DNA of 64,000 bases from Spiroplasma turonicum (GTDB lineage: Bacteria; Bacillota_I; Bacilli_A; Mycoplasmatales; Mycoplasmataceae). The notes under the pieces were generated by a model, which was not told the origin of the DNA, ran no database searches, and saw only the letters and a list, made by a program, of their open reading frames with translations. Positions within the stretch are counted from its first letter, which is position 1. Every line of letters starts with the position of its first letter. Below, piece after piece: positions 48,882 to 58,930 of the stretch. Both the position numbers and the translations under genes were made by a program. Where the stretch lies: assembly GCF_001262715.1 (NCBI RefSeq), contig NZ_CP012328.1, positions 620,001 to 684,000 on the forward strand, given 5' to 3'.

Positions 48882-50109
48882 AATCACCTATATTTTTAAT
48901 TAAAAACTCATCTATACAAAAAATTAACAAAGATATTTTTTCTGGTTCTCTTGTAAACTTTGATTTTAATTTTTTTGTTTCTACACCCTCTTCACTTATT
49001 ACAAATGGTTCATTGCCATCGTAAATATTATTTATTAATTTAATTATATCTTTAAACTTACTTAAGTTTGGTAAGGTTTTTTGTTCGGATTTTAATTTCA
49101 TTAAAACAGGATATATATTTAGTCAAAAGTTTAAAGGTTGTGAATTGTTAAGTTTTCTGTTAAATAGAGACTTAACTTTTTCATCTTCTTTGTTTCAATT
49201 TTTCTTTAAATCTAAAATATGTTTTGATACATCATCGATTAACATAATTGCATTTTTAATATTTTCAATATTTTTTTCTTGTAACATATTATCAATATCT
49301 TCTTCTATATTTTTTATATTATAATTAAAATTTAAAAAATCATTATAATTTAAAAAAACTCATATAACTTTAAAAAACAAAAATCACTCTTTATCATTTA
49401 ATAGAATTTCTTTTTTAGTTCCTATTATTGAATTTTTAAATTTTTTGACAGTTTTTTTTAAATTAGTTTTTTCTTCAATTTTTTCAAGATCTGAAAAAAT
49501 TTTTGATTTATAAATATCTCCACTTTCAATAGGTACTCCTGTTGAATTAAGTCTTGCAAATACATCGTAAACTCCTTTTTCATCTCCATCTTTAAAATTA
49601 GTATTATCACAACTATAAGTAGGGAAAATAATAGTTGCATAAAGATTATTAAAATCTTCATATTTATTGCATAAAAATTTATAGTCTAATTTATCATTAG
49701 GTTGAATATCTAATAAATTAATAATTTTAGGACTTAGAAAATCGATATCTAATTCAAACTTATTTACAATATTTGTTTTATCACCCAAACTTACTTCTGA
49801 ATTTTCGTTTTCTACAAATGAACCTAGAAATTTAATCATAGTTATTAATCTTTGTTTCCCATCTATTACTGAATAAAATTTTTCATTTTCAGAAATATAA
49901 ATTGGTTGAAATGGAAATCCTAGCAATACAGATTCTATAAATTTTGTAGCTTTGCCAATATCCCAAATTTTTTTTCGTTGAGTATCATGATCAAAATTTA
50001 ATAGACCACTATTATAAAGCGTTAGAAGCTCTCCAAAAGTGTTTAAGGATAACTCATACTTATATTGTTCATTTATATTTTTTAATTTATCTATAATATT
50101 TTCTTTCAT
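48829..50109 (-). CDS. DUF262 (GmrS/ParB-like) protein
   Basis: A 426-residue protein. The N-terminal half is DUF262: FGELLTLYNSGLLNFDHDTQ, then WDIGKATKFIESVLLGFPFQ and SVIDGKQRLITMIKFL, where DGKQR corresponds to the DGQQR nucleotide-binding/hydrolysis motif of GmrSD, SspE and related proteins, followed later by FARLNSTGVPI (the N-x-TG motif). In those systems it senses or cuts modified DNA using NTP. The C-terminal half is helical without a DUF1524 HNH motif, so the nuclease may be supplied by a neighbour. Starts 13 bases after the AIPR stop. Confidence 0.8.
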
Positions 50110-50122
50110 AAAAAAACACCTC

Positions 50123-51994
50123 TTAAAAAATAAATATTTTTTTAAACATTTCTACTTTTTTATTTGCATCACTTGAATGTTTGCTCATTAAACATCTATC
50201 TAAAAATTCATAAAATAATTGTAGTCTAAATGAGAATGCGGATGGAGATAAAGGTTTATCTTGTTTTTCTTTTGAATTATTATATAAATATGCTAATATT
50301 TCATAAGCTTGATAAATAAATTCTGTTAATTCACTTATATTAAATTTGATATTTTTGTCAAAAAATTTTAATGAGCTACTGTTTTTTACAACATCAATGT
50401 TTGTAAAATATTTTTTATAAGGACCTGAATTTACTAAAGCATTCAAATCATTAATGTTACACCAAATAAATCATACTAATGCAATTAATCAATTTTGAAT
50501 ATTATTTTGAAAAGATTGCACAGCACCTAAATTATCATAAATTATATCTTTATCAATAAAAACTAAATCATTTGAAAGTTTTTTATAAAAATGATAGGCT
50601 TCTAAAATATCTTCACTTGAAAACTTATTACTTTTAAAAACTACCTTATAATGTTCATCATTAAAAATTTTTGACTTATTTTGGTTAGATACTGTTGGTT
50701 TCATAAGCAATAAACTATAGATATATTGACCAAGTTCATCATTATTAATTTTAGGAACAGCACTATCTAGTTTTATATTAAAATTATTTTTTATATAATT
50801 TTTTTCCTTTATGTCTTTATCTCCTCTTTTAATATTTAAAACTACACCATGAGTTTTAAAATATTCTTTTAAGGTTATCATTTCAATAGCGTTAGATTTA
50901 AAATCTCTTGGTTTAACTGGTTTTTGGTTATTTGAAGCTTTAGTTATTGAATCTATAAGATTTTCATAAGTTTCATTATTTGAAATCTTTGGATTAATTA
51001 TTTTAGCCATAATATAAATACTTTTTATGTTAGATTTTAAATTTTCATCTTTATTAAAATTAGAAAGATTGGTTACCGTTTGTGCACCATTAACTATTGA
51101 AAAATCTTTCAATTTAATAGTATTGTTTTGTAGATCTAATTCTTCCATTTCTTTTGCAACTATTGTTATACCATTATTAAATATAAAAAACTTCTCAGGT
51201 GTATTCAAAACCGATTTTTTCATTTCTGAGTTTACATCTTTAGATGTCTTATCTGTATCTATTGAATATCTAATATTTTTATCAAATATAATATTTTCAA
51301 ATTTTTCATAACATTGAACAAGTGAATAAGCTAAAATTGAAACTACTATAACTTTTTCTAAAGGAGTTTCATATTCAATTATATTTGAAAGCCCAGACTC
51401 ATAACTATGTTTGTTTTCAAATTTAAAAGCAAAAGATGTTTGATTTTTGACATCTTCCTCAGAATTGCTTTCAGCACTCAATTTTAAATTTAATCTTTTA
51501 AGATCATAAATTTTTATCATTCCATAGTTTTCTAAAAAATCATTACTTGAAATTTGATCTTCTAAACTTTTAATATCGTTATCTCTGATTTGTTCATTAA
51601 TGATAAAATTGATTCTAAAATCAAATGCTTCATTTTCATAAATATCTTCTAATAATTTAATAAAATAATTATCGTTAAAATTATTATTTTTATAATTATT
51701 CTCTTTTAAACTATCACAAAAAATTTTGCATCGTTTAATTGCTTGTTGTAATTCTTCTTTATTATTTAAAACAAAAAAAATATTAGTTGTTCTGTAATCT
51801 TCTAATTCATCATATAAAACTAAGTTTGGCATAAAATCATTATTACTAAAACAAATTAATCTATCATAATCTTCTTTAGCTCTATTTATGTCATTATATT
51901 TTGAAAATACATAGTGACTTAATAACATTAATTTTTTAATGTCATCCTTATACTCGACTAATTCTTCATTCATATATTTTTTTAATAATTCCAT
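50123..51994 (-). CDS. AIPR family (abortive infection phage resistance) protein
   Basis: A 623-residue protein with the AIPR core: FFIFNNGITIVAKEME at about 269-284, FSIVNGAQTVTNL at about 298-310, and ITKASNNQKPVKPRDF some 60 residues later (the N-x-Q-x-P-V region). This family (PF10592) is linked with phage resistance and often sits beside restriction genes; its chemistry is not settled. The N-terminal 200 residues are variable and helical. The start overlaps the PD-(D/E)XK gene by 13 bases and the DUF262 gene follows after 13, so it is embedded in the operon. Read through TGA at 50489 and beyond. Confidence 0.85.
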
Positions 51995-52728
51995 TTTTTT
52001 AAAGCCTCCACAAACTTATTAATTGAATTTTCATAATTGTTAAAAAATAAATTATTTTTATTGTAATTAAAATTTTTATCAATTTCAATTATAAGATTTT
52101 CTTTATTATATAAATCTTTATATTCTATAAGAATATCTCTTTTAGATTTTTTGTTTTTATAATTACAATTATCTTTGTAAATAATAAAACTTAATACATT
52201 AGGTAGAAAAACTTCATCATTTCCAATATCATATGCTCTTATGTATTTTTGAAAATGTTTCATTTGAATATCAAATAAATTTAATATATTAAAATTCTTA
52301 TCATAAATTGGAGTTTCACTTCTAATCAAAAATATCCACATTGTTTTAATATTATTTTTTTTAATATTTACTACTTCACCTAACATATTACTAAATGCAT
52401 TATTTATATTTTTTTGAATACTAGATTTTAGTCATTTAAATTCTATGGTTCCTAAAATTTTATCGTCACTTTTATTCTTAATAGCTACATCAGTTTTTTT
52501 TCGATAAAATGCGCCTTCAACACTTAACTCTTTTTTATCTAAATATTTTGAATAAACTTCATATTCCGAGCTACTTAAAACTTTAGAAACATCCTTGGCA
52601 ATCATATAATGAAAGTCATCAACTTTGTCTCCACTTCTTTCTTTATCAATATGACTTTCAAGTGAAGTATTATATTTAGCTTCTTTGATCTTGTTTAATA
52701 AATTCTTTTCTAGTAAACTTTGACTCAT
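51982..52728 (-). CDS. PD-(D/E)XK restriction-type endonuclease
   Basis: A 248-residue protein. The core is seen at residues 76-100: YRKKTDVAI (Asp80), then GTIEFKWLKSS (Glu96, Lys98), the D-x(n)-E-x-K pattern of the restriction endonuclease fold. The rest is Asn/Lys-rich with no named family. It overlaps the methyltransferase gene by 53 bases, so it is most simply read as its cognate cutting enzyme, although it might also serve the AIPR protein. An internal TGA is Trp immediately after EFK, at a position often aromatic in the fold. Confidence 0.7.
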
Positions 52729-54163
52729 CTGATACCTCTTTTATTTTATTATATTCTAAATAACTAAATTTATAATTCAGATAGTTTTTCAAATCTTTTG
52801 ATGAAATGAAATAATAATTTCCATTTTTATTTTTACCCAAAAGCGATATATATCTAATAAACTCTTCATTTTTAATCGCAAAAATTATATCATCTAATGA
52901 AATTTCATTATTACTTGAATAGATATATAAACCACTATAAATAGCATCACCAGAATTTATTTTGTTCAATTTGATAGTATCAATTGATTTTATAATAGTA
53001 TTTATTGAGACTTTATCAATAAATACATCTTTTATAGCTTGTGACCTTGCAAATGCATGCCAATTATTTGTATCTTCTAATGATCTTTCTTCTAAAGCTT
53101 CTTTGTTATTTATCAATTTTTTATAAATATGTTCATTATTCTCTTTAATTTCTTTTAAAGAAATGAGTTTTCCATTTTCATTATAAGGATAAAAAAGTTT
53201 TGTCTTTTTGTTTTTAGATGCTTTATAAGCATCGATTATATATTTACCTTTAAAATCATCATTGTAATAGAATCAATCTGCATTTGTGGCTAAACCGTTT
53301 CTCACATTTATTCCACAATCTTTTTTCTTTGCATCAAATACTTCGTTTAAAAAATTTAAATCATTTTCTCTATAAAAATAAAAGCATTTATTAATAAAAA
53401 AGTCGTTATTTTTAATACTAAATTTTAAATCATTTAAATAATCTTCTACTATTACTGTTTTGTTTCTTTTATTTTTATTTAAAATAGTTATCATTGGATA
53501 AGTTGTGATTTGTTTAAACGGATTATAAAATCCATAGTTTAAGATAGTGTCAATTAAATTATTTTTAATTAAATATTCTCTTAGATTATTTCCAGAAGAA
53601 CTTGATAAAAATGAATTTGGAGTTATATAGCCAAGAATTCCATTTTCATTGAGCATTTTTATACCAACTTCAAAAAAAACTAAATATAAATCAGCCATAC
53701 CTTTTTTAGCAAAATCAAATTCTTTATGTCTGAATTTAGGATCAAAATCATGAATTCTTATGTAAGGAGGATTGCCTAAAACAAAATCCATTTTGTTATT
53801 AAATTTTTTAAAATAAAGAGCATTATTATTTATTATATTTCAATTAACTGATATATTTAAACTTTTTTCTATTAAGATTTTATTAAGATTTTCATTCGCT
53901 ATTTGACAACTTGTCTCATCAATTTCTATACCATGAATATAAGTTTCTAGATGTTTTTTAATTTCGTTTATATTTAATTTTGTATTATTTTTAAGAAAAG
54001 CATCTATGTATCTTGATACGATTCTTGATAAAAAAGCTCCTGTACCACAAGAATTGTCAATAACATGTTTTTTTAAAATTGATTTTCCTTTATATTTTGA
54101 TAAATCTAGTATTTTATCCACTATTTCTATAGGAGTATAAACCACTCCATTTTTTATCCCCAT
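52676..54163 (-). CDS. N6-adenine DNA methyltransferase
   Basis: A 495-residue class I methyltransferase. Motif X/I region: VVYTPIEIVDKIL, then VIDNSCGTGAFL (AdoMet-binding, residues 34-45); motif IV LGNPPYIR (131-134 NPPY, catalytic, adenine specific); motif VI-VIII GILGYITPNSFL. The C-terminal third, with WFYYNDDFKGKYIID, YPYNENGKLI and WHAFARSQ, matches the target-recognition region of type II gamma enzymes of Eco57I/TaqI kind. It would methylate one adenine motif and protect self DNA. Start chosen from GAGGAGG seven bases upstream. First gene behind a good -10 box; overlaps the nuclease gene. Confidence 0.9.
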
Positions 54164-54224
54164 CAAAATACCTCCTCATCTCATAGTATTTAATCATTTA
54201 TTAATATAAGTTTTTAACTATATA

Positions 54225-54230
54225 ATTATA
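54225..54230 (-). promoter_or_regulatory. -10 box for the methyltransferase operon
   Basis: TATAAT on the minus strand, about 60 bases before the start codon and inside the tail of the broken nucleotidyltransferase gene, so the restriction genes can be read independently of the IS-interrupted upstream genes. Confidence 0.45.
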
Positions 54231-54262
54231 ATATAAGAAAGTAATCAATATAAAAAAGTTTA

Positions 54263-54525
54263 TTATAATTTATTTTTTTCGACAACCTCTTTAACTGTTT
54301 GGATATATATTTGATACGATTTCAATTTATCCTTTTTTTCTGTGCTTTTGTTTACTTCTTTTTTTGATTTTGTATAGTTTTTTAACTTCTTTTTGTTTTT
54401 TGTTTATCTTAATTTTTTGCAAATTTTCATTATGTATTTTATATTCTTTAACCTCTTCTCATAAATAGTTTTTATCATTTCTAACAATAATATTAAATTT
54501 TTGAGTTTTTTGATTAATCATACAT
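54263..54525 (-). pseudogene. Nucleotidyltransferase gene, 3' half (split by IS)
   Basis: Continues the frame of 56014-56378 when the IS and one CAT are removed: NYDVVI-C-MINQKTQKFNII across the joint. Downstream it reads RNDKNYLWEEVKEYKI, then Lys-rich sequence. The frame closes at 54327, but shifting one base in an A run (near 54405) gives the end SYQIYIQTVKEVVEKNKL, closing at 54263, which looks like the natural C-terminus of such proteins. The gene therefore carries both an insertion and probably a frameshift. Confidence 0.7.
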
Positions 54526-54547
54526 AGCAAAAAGGAAGCTAAGTAGA

Positions 54548-54572
54548 CCAGTATAAAATTACTGGTTTTTTT
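54548..54572 (+). terminator. Terminator inside the IS left end
   Basis: ACCAGTA-TAAAAT-TACTGGT with T7 right before the transposase ribosome site; blocks read-through from outside. Confidence 0.7.
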
Positions 54573-54587
54573 GATAGAAAGGAAATA

Positions 54588-55982
54588 ATGCCAAAAATTT
54601 ATGATAATAATATAAAAACTGAAGCCGTAAAAAGGTACAAAAACGGTGAAAATATAGACAAAATAGCTAATGATTTAAATATTAAAGCAGGATCACAATT
54701 AATAAGAATCTGATATAAGTCCTCAAAATCTTGTTATTCTTATAGTATATATAAGGATTGCAAAGAGGTTAAATTGATGAGTCAAAAGTTAAAAAAAGAT
54801 TTTATTTCTAAGGAACTTAAAGAAAAAAATAAAGAAAATAAATTACTTAAGGACCGAATAAAAAAATTAGAAAAAAACTTAAAGTTTGAGATAGAAGAAA
54901 AAATGTTGGCAATAGCGAGTAAAGAAATATTGGAAAAGTCCATTCCTTCTTGCACGGCAACAATATTGATGAATTTATTGAAAATGAGCAAGAAGGAAAA
55001 GATAATGATAATGGCAACAAAAGCTTATAAATATTATGCATGCTCTCAAATATATTATTTAGTTGCTAATTATGGCATGGGAACCAATAGGTTAATAAAT
55101 TATTTTAAAGTTCATAAAAATACTTATTCGAAATTCAAAATGAAATTAAAATTAGAAAACCCTATTTTGTTATACAAATACAAGCTAAAGATTCCAACTA
55201 TTAATAGCTTTGAAAATGAAAGATTTGAAAATGCAGTAGACTTAGTAAAAGATTTTAAAGAAGCAAATAATGATTTACAAACAGGTTCTCTTTTAATAAG
55301 GAAATGAATTTTTGTTAATAAGAATAAAAGAGTCTCTGAAAAAATGATTAACCTAATCAAAAGAGAAAAACCTGAGGTATTTAAAAACTCATTTAGTAGG
55401 GACAATTCCAAAAAATCAAGTTATTTCAATGAATCTAAAAAACATAACTCTTATGTTAGAGATGATTTGATTGAAATGAATTACAATACTCCTAATGTAG
55501 TTGGAGTTGATGGAACTAATCTAAAAATAGAATTAAATAATTCTTCTTATAAAACAAAATTAAATTACATGATATCTTATGACTGGGATTTAAAAACTAT
55601 TGTTGCATATAACTTTGATAAAAACGAAAATTCAAATAGCTCGTTAAAGGTTTTTAAAAGAATAAATGAGTATTCAATAAACACTAAATCAAACAAAGTA
55701 ATACAATCAGACAGAGGTTTAGCTTTCTCATGTGAAAAAATATTTGAATATGTAAATAAGAATAATAATATAGTGCATTCTATGTCTAGAAGAGGTTTTA
55801 AACATAACGCCTCAACCGAAAGTTTAAATAGATGAGTAAAAGAAAAGTTTTTTAAAACTTATGGGTGTAAATTTAAAAATATACAAAATTTTTATGATAC
55901 TTTTAAAAAATTTGTTTATAACTTTAATAAACTACAATTTTTGAAATATAATATATTTGATCAAAAAAACCAACATTTATAA
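54588..55982 (+). CDS. Transposase, DD(35)E, single frame
   Basis: A 464-residue transposase read in a single frame through TGA codons at 54711, 55305 and 55833. N-terminus (MPKIYDNNIKTEAVKRYKNG) is a helix-turn-helix, then a Lys/Glu coiled coil (about 65-110). The integrase core has GVDGT (first Asp), IQSDRG (second Asp) and NASTESLNRWVKEKFF (Glu) with exactly 35 residues between the second Asp and the Glu, plus SMSRRG, typical of IS3. Classical IS3 elements use a -1 frameshift between OrfA and OrfB; here both are fused. GAAAGGA precedes the ATG. It appears intact. Confidence 0.9.
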
Positions 55983-56013
55983 AATAATTGGTCTACTTAG
56001 GTTACACAATGCT

Positions 56014-56378
56014 CATATAACCACATCATAGTTAAATATAAAATCTTTTTTTGTATCATTTTTAATTTTTTTTATTGTTATTGCAGATGTTGAATCATCG
56101 CAATTTCAATTGTCTTCTTTTTTGAAATATCTTTGAAAAAGATCAAAAAGTTCTTTCTTTAAATGCTCACAATTTATATTATCATCATAATTAAAGTGAA
56201 GTTGATAATCCATATCAAATTTCCCATCTTTTTCAGCAAGAATCAAATTTCTACTGGAACTTTCCACTAAATAATAGTTAAATTTATATGGCAAAGTTTT
56301 TTTTAATTCCTTAACTGCATTATAGAATTTTGTTTTTCAAGCTTTTAATTTATTTTTATTTACGTATTCTAGACTCAT
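56014..56378 (-). pseudogene. Nucleotidyltransferase gene, 5' half (HEPN partner, split by IS)
   Basis: Begins MSLEYVNKNKLKAWKTKF behind a GGAGG site. Nucleotidyltransferase features: VESSSRNLILAEKDGKFDMD (a Ser/Gly-rich turn followed by the D-x-D metal pair) and, some 60 residues on, FIFNYDVVI with the third Asp. This order matches NTase-fold enzymes such as MNT antitoxins and CD-NTases. The frame runs to 56017 and is cut by the IS, with the rest at 54263-54525. Its start overlaps the HEPN gene by 10 bases, a typical arrangement for HEPN/NTase pairs. Broken in this strain. Confidence 0.7.
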
Positions 56379-56995
56379 TTTATATCCTCCAATAAAAGTT
56401 TTTCCACTTCTTTTAATCCTTCTTTGCATTTATTAATATCCTTGATGAATCCATTTTTATATTCCTTTATTAATGAGTTTTTAAATTTATTTAATTGTTC
56501 ATTAAATCATTTTAAATTTGTATAAATTAAAGTAAAATGCATTATTTTATTTCTCAAATCAATAATATTTCTAAAAAGTTGAAGATTATTGCAGTTAATA
56601 TTTAGTTTTTCAATTTGATCTAATATAGTTTTCATTTGATAGTAATTATTATCAATTTTATTTAACTCAATCAAAGATGTATCATCCTCAATAGTAAGAT
56701 TATCTGTTTTAAATTTTTGTTCTATTTTATCGTATTGACTATTATCAATTAAAATGCTTTTTAACTTATCTTCCATTGTATTTATGTATTTATATATAGT
56801 CATTTTAATTCTTTTGTCGTATTTTAGTAAGTAGGAAACATGAGAATATTTTACTTTATCATTTTTTGTAATGTTTTTAATATACTTAATTAAATAATAG
56901 ATTATTTTTTCACCAACTATATTTTTATATTTATTAAAATTTTCACAATCTTTGTTTTCAAAAATAACTTGTGTATTATTAATTTCTTTAATCAT
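56369..56995 (-). CDS. HEPN-domain protein, partner of a nucleotidyltransferase
   Basis: A 208-residue helical protein. RNKIMH at residues 148-153 in IDLRNKIMHFTLI is the R-x4-H HEPN motif with the polar residue following Arg; the upstream YLLKYDKRIKMTIYKYI segment resembles Abi-like HEPN proteins. It would act as a ribonuclease toxin, silenced or triggered by the NTase gene that begins inside its end (10-base overlap, in-frame TGA read as Trp before the TAG). With the partner disrupted, it may be unregulated or inactive. AAGGAAGG site before the ATG. Confidence 0.65.
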
Positions 56996-57282
56996 AATTT
57001 ATCCTTCCTTTTTAATTATTAAATTAATGAATTAAACATTTATGTATTTTTTTTAAAAAATGATACTTTTTTTCAAATTTAAAATAGTTTATATTTTATA
57101 TACTATTTATTAAAAAAATATACACATAAATTAACATCTTTTATTCATTTTTACTACTTAATCCTAGAAATCTAAATAAAATTACAACAGTTGGTACAAA
57201 TAATGCTAATAAAAAAATTTACAGATTTCATATTCATAAAAAGCTTTACATTATTATAAAAATAATTTAATTTAAAATATAA
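56996..57282. other. Spacer with a decayed membrane-protein end
   Basis: Holds the HEPN promoter and, on the minus strand at 57141-57215, a fragment reading LALFVPTVVILFRFLGLSSK before a stop. It has the look of a membrane-protein C-terminus but no identity can be given. Confidence 0.35.
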
Positions 57283-57758
57283 ATTTTATACCATGGTCTA
57301 AGTAGTTTTTTTGTTGTATTTCTACAGGTAATATGTTTTCTTGAACAAGACTTAAATTATTAATTTTAATGTTTTTCCTTTCTAATAAGTCATCCTTATA
57401 ATTAAACTACTTTTTTTAAAATAGTTGAATATTATAACCATTAATTGATCAATAAAATTATTTATTTTAATTTTTTAGTTCTTAATTCTAAATAATTATG
57501 ATTAAAATCAATATTATAATAATCATTTTCCTTTTTATGAAATTATCTTTTTTAAATAATACAAGTAAATCTCTTTTTCTTAATATTAATTTTTTTAAAT
57601 TTCTTCTCCTTGCTCTTTGTATTATTCTATAAGCTGTGGTTGTTTGATTTATTAGTTCCTTCATTGAATAATCTTGACCTAGATTTTAAAATCTATTTGT
57701 TATTTATATCAAATATTGACCAACCAAGTTATGCAATTTCTATATCTACTTTCTTCAT
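57283..57758 (-). pseudogene. cas9: Decayed N-terminus of a Cas9-like protein
   Basis: In shifting frames with several stops this stretch gives, in order: MKKVDIEIA then LGWSIFDINNK (RuvC-I strand with Asp and the GW-D pattern), SRSRLFNEGT, then IIQRARRRNLKKLILRKRDL (arginine-rich bridge helix) and LLVLFKKDNF, then NHNYLELRTKKLK, and later ENILPVEIQQKNYLDHG (the PxEIQ segment). This succession is that of type II Cas9 of mollicutes. The remaining 1100 or so residues, Cas1/Cas2 and an array are absent. RuvC-I is interrupted by TAA twice, so nothing functional remains. Identification rests on motif order only. Confidence 0.65.
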
Positions 57759-57830
57759 TTTTTTATATTTCTTATTAATTTATTATTATATGATTATTTT
57801 TTAATAAAATATACACTTTATGTATTATAT

Positions 57831-57905
57831 GAGTAAAAAGTAAAATAATTATACCTGTACAAAAATATTGGCTTTTTTGTTAGAAAGGAAATAATGATAA
57901 AAATT
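57831..57905 (+). mobile_element. Degenerate left end of insertion sequence A
   Basis: GAGTAAAAAGTAAAATAATT, then CTGTACAAAAATATTGGCTT and GTTAGAAAGGAAATAATGAT follow the left end of the element at 54526 base by base with many changes; the transposase start has lost its second codon. It sits directly upstream of the Cas9 relic. Confidence 0.7.
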
Positions 57906-58205
57906 TATAATTAAATTTAAAAAGAAAAAAAGATAATAGTACAATAATAGTTCATAATAGCATAAGATTTATATTAAACAACCAAAATGGTTTTATTAAT
58001 AATTATGTAGTAGTATAATCTGCAATAAATAGAACAAATCAGCAAGAAGGAAATAATTTAGGTATTATTAATAATCTTTGACTAATAAATGCAAATGCAC
58101 ATAATTTAAATGAAATTTAAGATTGATAGTAAATTAATTACAATTAATAATCTATATAATTCATTATAAAAATATTAAAATATATTGATTAATCTTATTT
58201 TAAAG
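57906..58205. other. Decayed sequence with one unidentified protein fragment
   Basis: On the plus strand about 58022-58120 reads NRTNQQEGNNLGIINNLWLI followed by NANAHNLNEI and a stop. The segment is open and looks formerly coding, yet I do not recognise it. Nothing else is visible. Confidence 0.35.
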
Positions 58206-58224
58206 ATTATTAGTTTCCTTTTTG
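58206..58224 (-). repeat. Terminal fragment of insertion sequence A
   Basis: TTAGTTTCCTTTTTGCTTAG is the complement of the terminal AGCAAAAAGGAAGCTAA with one change, inverted relative to the relic at 57831, so the two could be ends of a deleted element. Confidence 0.5.
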
Positions 58225-58930
58225 CTTAGTTATAAGTATATAAAAATCAAATTACATTAAATTAATTAATAAGATGTTATTATTAAAACTACTAAGAAAT
58301 TAAATTTATTATCATTTGTAAATTTACGCATAAAAATAATAGAATAACTAAACTTCATAAAATATAAACAATAGTTAAATCTTAAGAAATTGTACTACTG
58401 ATATATAATTAATTATGAAATAAAGTTTAAAATTCTACTTACATATTGTAAATTATAAATTTTTTAAAAGGATTATTTAAAATTTATTTTATTTATTAAT
58501 AAATAACTTAAATTTAATATGATAGCTATATATCTATTTTTTTGAATTTTTATTAATATAAAGTAAATTTAGTTTTAATAGAAATGTTCTTAGTAACAAT
58601 GATGATAGAGAAAACGAATGAACTATTTATATAAAATGCGTAGTCAAAAATATTTTAACTTTTCAAAATAAATAAAAAAAGATTAATCTCTAAAGAAAAA
58701 GTTAATTTTCTAAAGAACTAATTCTATTATCCAAAAAATAGATATTTTATTAATTTAAAAAGATTGTATTAAAGGTATTTAAAATATGAATTTTAATTTA
58801 ATATAGTTTACTATTAGAAACAATATCATTTTTTCAATTTTTATTTAGAACTGTGAGGTCTTATAAATAATTTACTATAAAATAGGATTAGATAAAAATA
58901 ATATTAAAAATATACAAAATTTTAAAGGGT
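58225..58930. other. Gene-free AT-rich stretch
   Basis: About 700 bases with stops in all frames. I looked for CRISPR repeats because of the adjoining Cas9 relic and saw none. Nothing is recognisable. Confidence 0.45.

Larger units (their letters stand above)
54526..56013 (+). mobile_element. IS3-like insertion sequence A, intact, with 3-bp target duplication
   Basis: Imperfect terminal inverted repeats (left AGCAAAAAGGAAGCTAAGTA and on to GACCA; right ends complement to AGCA ... CTAAGTAGACCA) enclose one transposase gene. CAT is repeated at 54523-54525 and 56014-56016. A hairpin with T7 (54548-54572) just inside the left end stops outside transcription. The element splits a nucleotidyltransferase gene. 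Partial copies lie at 12178, 16201, 36073, 57831 and 58206. Confidence 0.9.

Noticed and set aside
58225-58930. Possible CRISPR array near the Cas9 relic
   Set aside because: No repeat of 20 or more bases recurs with regular spacing here or in the other gene-free stretches.
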